A stretch of 64,000 nt of DNA from NCBI RefSeq assembly GCF_928097925.1, contig NZ_CAKMRI010000001.1, forward strand, positions 806,001-870,000, in the 5' to 3' direction. The position numbers were made by a program, and so were the translations under genes. The DNA is from Mediannikoviicoccus vaginalis. GTDB lineage: Bacteria; Bacillota; Clostridia; Tissierellales; Peptoniphilaceae. Shown in pieces: positions 62,708 to 64,000 of this stretch. Position 1 is the stretch's first letter. Each line of letters opens with the position of its first letter. Under the pieces are notes generated by a model. The model was not told the origin of the DNA. It searched no databases and saw only the letters and a program-made list of their open reading frames with translations.

Positions 62708-64000
62708 TCTTCCACCATCTTATCTTTTATATCCGATGAACAGTATTGTAATATTCCTAGACAGATAAACGAAGTTACCATGGAGCTACCACCATAACTT
62801 ACAAATGGAATTGTAATACCTGTCATTGGAATTAGTTTTAGTACTCCACCTATCATAAACACGGCTTGGAAGGCAAACATTATTGAAATGCCCAACGCTA
62901 CGTATTTAAAAAATAGATTATTTTGTTCCATGGATATTTTAAAACCTCTATACACAAGTATCATAAATAGCATTATAATACCCATACCTGTAAACACTCC
63001 CATCTCCTCTACAATTGCAGGGAAGATGAAGTCAGAGCTTGCAACGGGTATTAAATCGGGACGACCAAGTCTAAGTCCCGTACCAAAGAAGCCTCCCGAT
63101 GCAAGAGCAAATAGGGATTGTACAATTTGGTATCCCTTGTCTTGTACTGACTTCCATGGATCAAGCCATATATCAAATCTAACTCTTATATGAGAGAACA
63201 TTAGGTAGGCCATTATACTTCCCACCACTGCTAAGAGCATGTTTAAGGCTAAGAAGTATCTATTATAATCAAAGATGTACATAAAAATAATATACACTAT
63301 GAAAAATATTACAGCAGACCCTAAGTCCTTTTGTATAAAAAACAGTCCAATTAGCGAATAGGCAACCACCATAAAGGTAAGCGGCTTTTTCTTTTCAATT
63401 AAAAAGTGATACTTGGACAGCTTCTTGCCGGTCAATAGATTTTCATTTGTTTCAAAAGATGCTATAAAGAAGATGAATAATATCTTCGTTAATTCCGATG
63501 GCTGAAACACTATGCCCTTAATATCGGCCCAGTTCTTTGCACCGTACTTTTCAAAACCGAATACTATGGTTATGAAAAACATAAAGAAACATCCTGCCAA
63601 GTAAAGTAGCGTAAGATTTTCCCAGCCCTTAAATGACTTTAGTATAAAGTAGGTTACATAGAACATAGAAACGCCTATTAAATACCAAAATAGCTGTCTT
63701 GTTCCCTCGTATGGATTAAGTCTAAAAATCATTACAACGCCAATACTAAATAGCATTGAGGCTACCAGTAATAGATAGTTGTCTCCATCGGTGACCTTTA
63801 CCACCAATCTATTTGCCACATTAACACCAATAATAAAAGAAATGAATAGCAAAGTGTTTTTCGTATTGAAGTTTTCTCCAGCAGATACAGAAATAAGTCC
63901 CATGGCAAGTATCTGAAACCAAAGTAAAAGCCTTAGGGGATTTTTTACGCTGGATCTAGTAAAGTTGAAGTCTTTACTAAATATCTTTTTAAAAAAACTG
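62695..64000 (-). CDS. SEDS family peptidoglycan polymerase (RodA/FtsW-like), 5' end beyond the window
   Basis: Polytopic protein, at least 402 residues, with SEDS motifs GIVFQPSELTKILFIFF, KDLGSAVIFF, GYQIVQSLFALASGGFFGTGLRLG and ITIPFVSYGGSSM. It polymerises glycan strands from lipid II, paired with the transpeptidase downstream. The reading frame stays open through the ATG at 63903 to the window edge (32 further codons including RLLLWFQILA, which belongs to the first membrane helix), so the true start is upstream of it. Confidence 0.92.
   Translation of the reverse strand, partial: SFFKKIFSKDFNFTRSSVKNPLRLLLWFQILAMGLISVSAGENFNTKNTLLFISFIIGVNVANRLVVKVTDGDNYLLLVASMLFSIGVVMIFRLNPYEGTRQLFWYLIGVSMFYVTYFILKSFKGWENLTLLYLAGCFFMFFITIVFGFEKYGAKNWADIKGIVFQPSELTKILFIFFIASFETNENLLTGKKLSKYHFLIEKKKPLTFMVVAYSLIGLFFIQKDLGSAVIFFIVYIIFMYIFDYNRYFLALNMLLAVVGSIMAYLMFSHIRVRFDIWLDPWKSVQDKGYQIVQSLFALASGGFFGTGLRLGRPDLIPVASSDFIFPAIVEEMGVFTGMGIIMLFMILVYRGFKISMEQNNLFFKYVALGISIMFAFQAVFMIGGVLKLIPMTGITIPFVSYGGSSMVTSFICLGILQYCSSDIKDKMVEEWKE

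Noticed and set aside
62695-63903. ATG at 63903 as true start of the SEDS gene
   Set aside because: The frame is open to the window edge and the first membrane helix begins upstream of this ATG.

Overview
The window is AT-rich (low-GC) DNA of an anaerobic, Gram-positive-type bacterium of the Firmicutes, most likely a clostridial or tissierellial lineage. The basis is lipoproteins with lipoboxes, a six-gene Rnf complex, CIRCE-controlled groSL, Prp next to an L27 with a cleavable N-terminus, UUG/GUG starts and strong A-rich Shine-Dalgarno sites. Genus cannot be fixed from this sequence. Nearly all genes are on the minus strand and are read from high to low coordinates.

Layout from left to right: (1) the 5' part of folC, then a 500-bp non-coding block with a probable structured RNA. 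(2) An eight-gene operon (9882 to 977) joining a purine nucleoside phosphorylase, a zinc alcohol dehydrogenase, MtnA, a BMP-type nucleoside ABC importer and an MTA/SAH-type deaminase. It looks like a complete uptake and salvage route for methylthioadenosine or 5'-deoxyadenosine. (3) A surface-polysaccharide-type group: heparinase II/III-like protein, PIG-L deacetylase, FemAB/GNAT-like protein and YfhO. (4) A two-component system with its own ABC exporter. (5) A ferric-iron-type ABC importer with two nearly identical binding lipoproteins. (6) A housekeeping run: ridA, rsfS, yqeK, nadD, yhbY, obgE, rpmA, prp, rplU, RNase E/G, PBP2, mreDCB, radC, a Gx transporter and a NusG-II protein. (7) rnfCDGEAB.

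(8) Between 44.8 and 47.7 kb lies a 14-gene tRNA array with a perfect consensus promoter. It is broken up by small hairpin repeats and by tRNA gene fragments, including three tandem 157-bp units that each carry the first 21 nt of the neighbouring tRNA-Lys. This is the most unusual part of the window. (9) Adenine deaminase, tRNA-Trp, groSL, a small membrane protein, ligA-pcrA, ald and uppP. (10) A short plus-strand group: a DUF4230 protein, then a GntR regulator with a DUF1648/DUF5808 membrane protein. Finally a PBP/SEDS pair (FtsI-like transpeptidase and RodA/FtsW-like polymerase) runs off the right edge.

Functional links: adenine deaminase, PNP, MtaD and the BMP importer point to purine scavenging. 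MreBCD-PBP2, UppP, YfhO and the PBP/SEDS pair cover envelope growth. Both importer operons carry a stable hairpin directly after the binding-protein gene, a common way of making more binding protein than membrane components.
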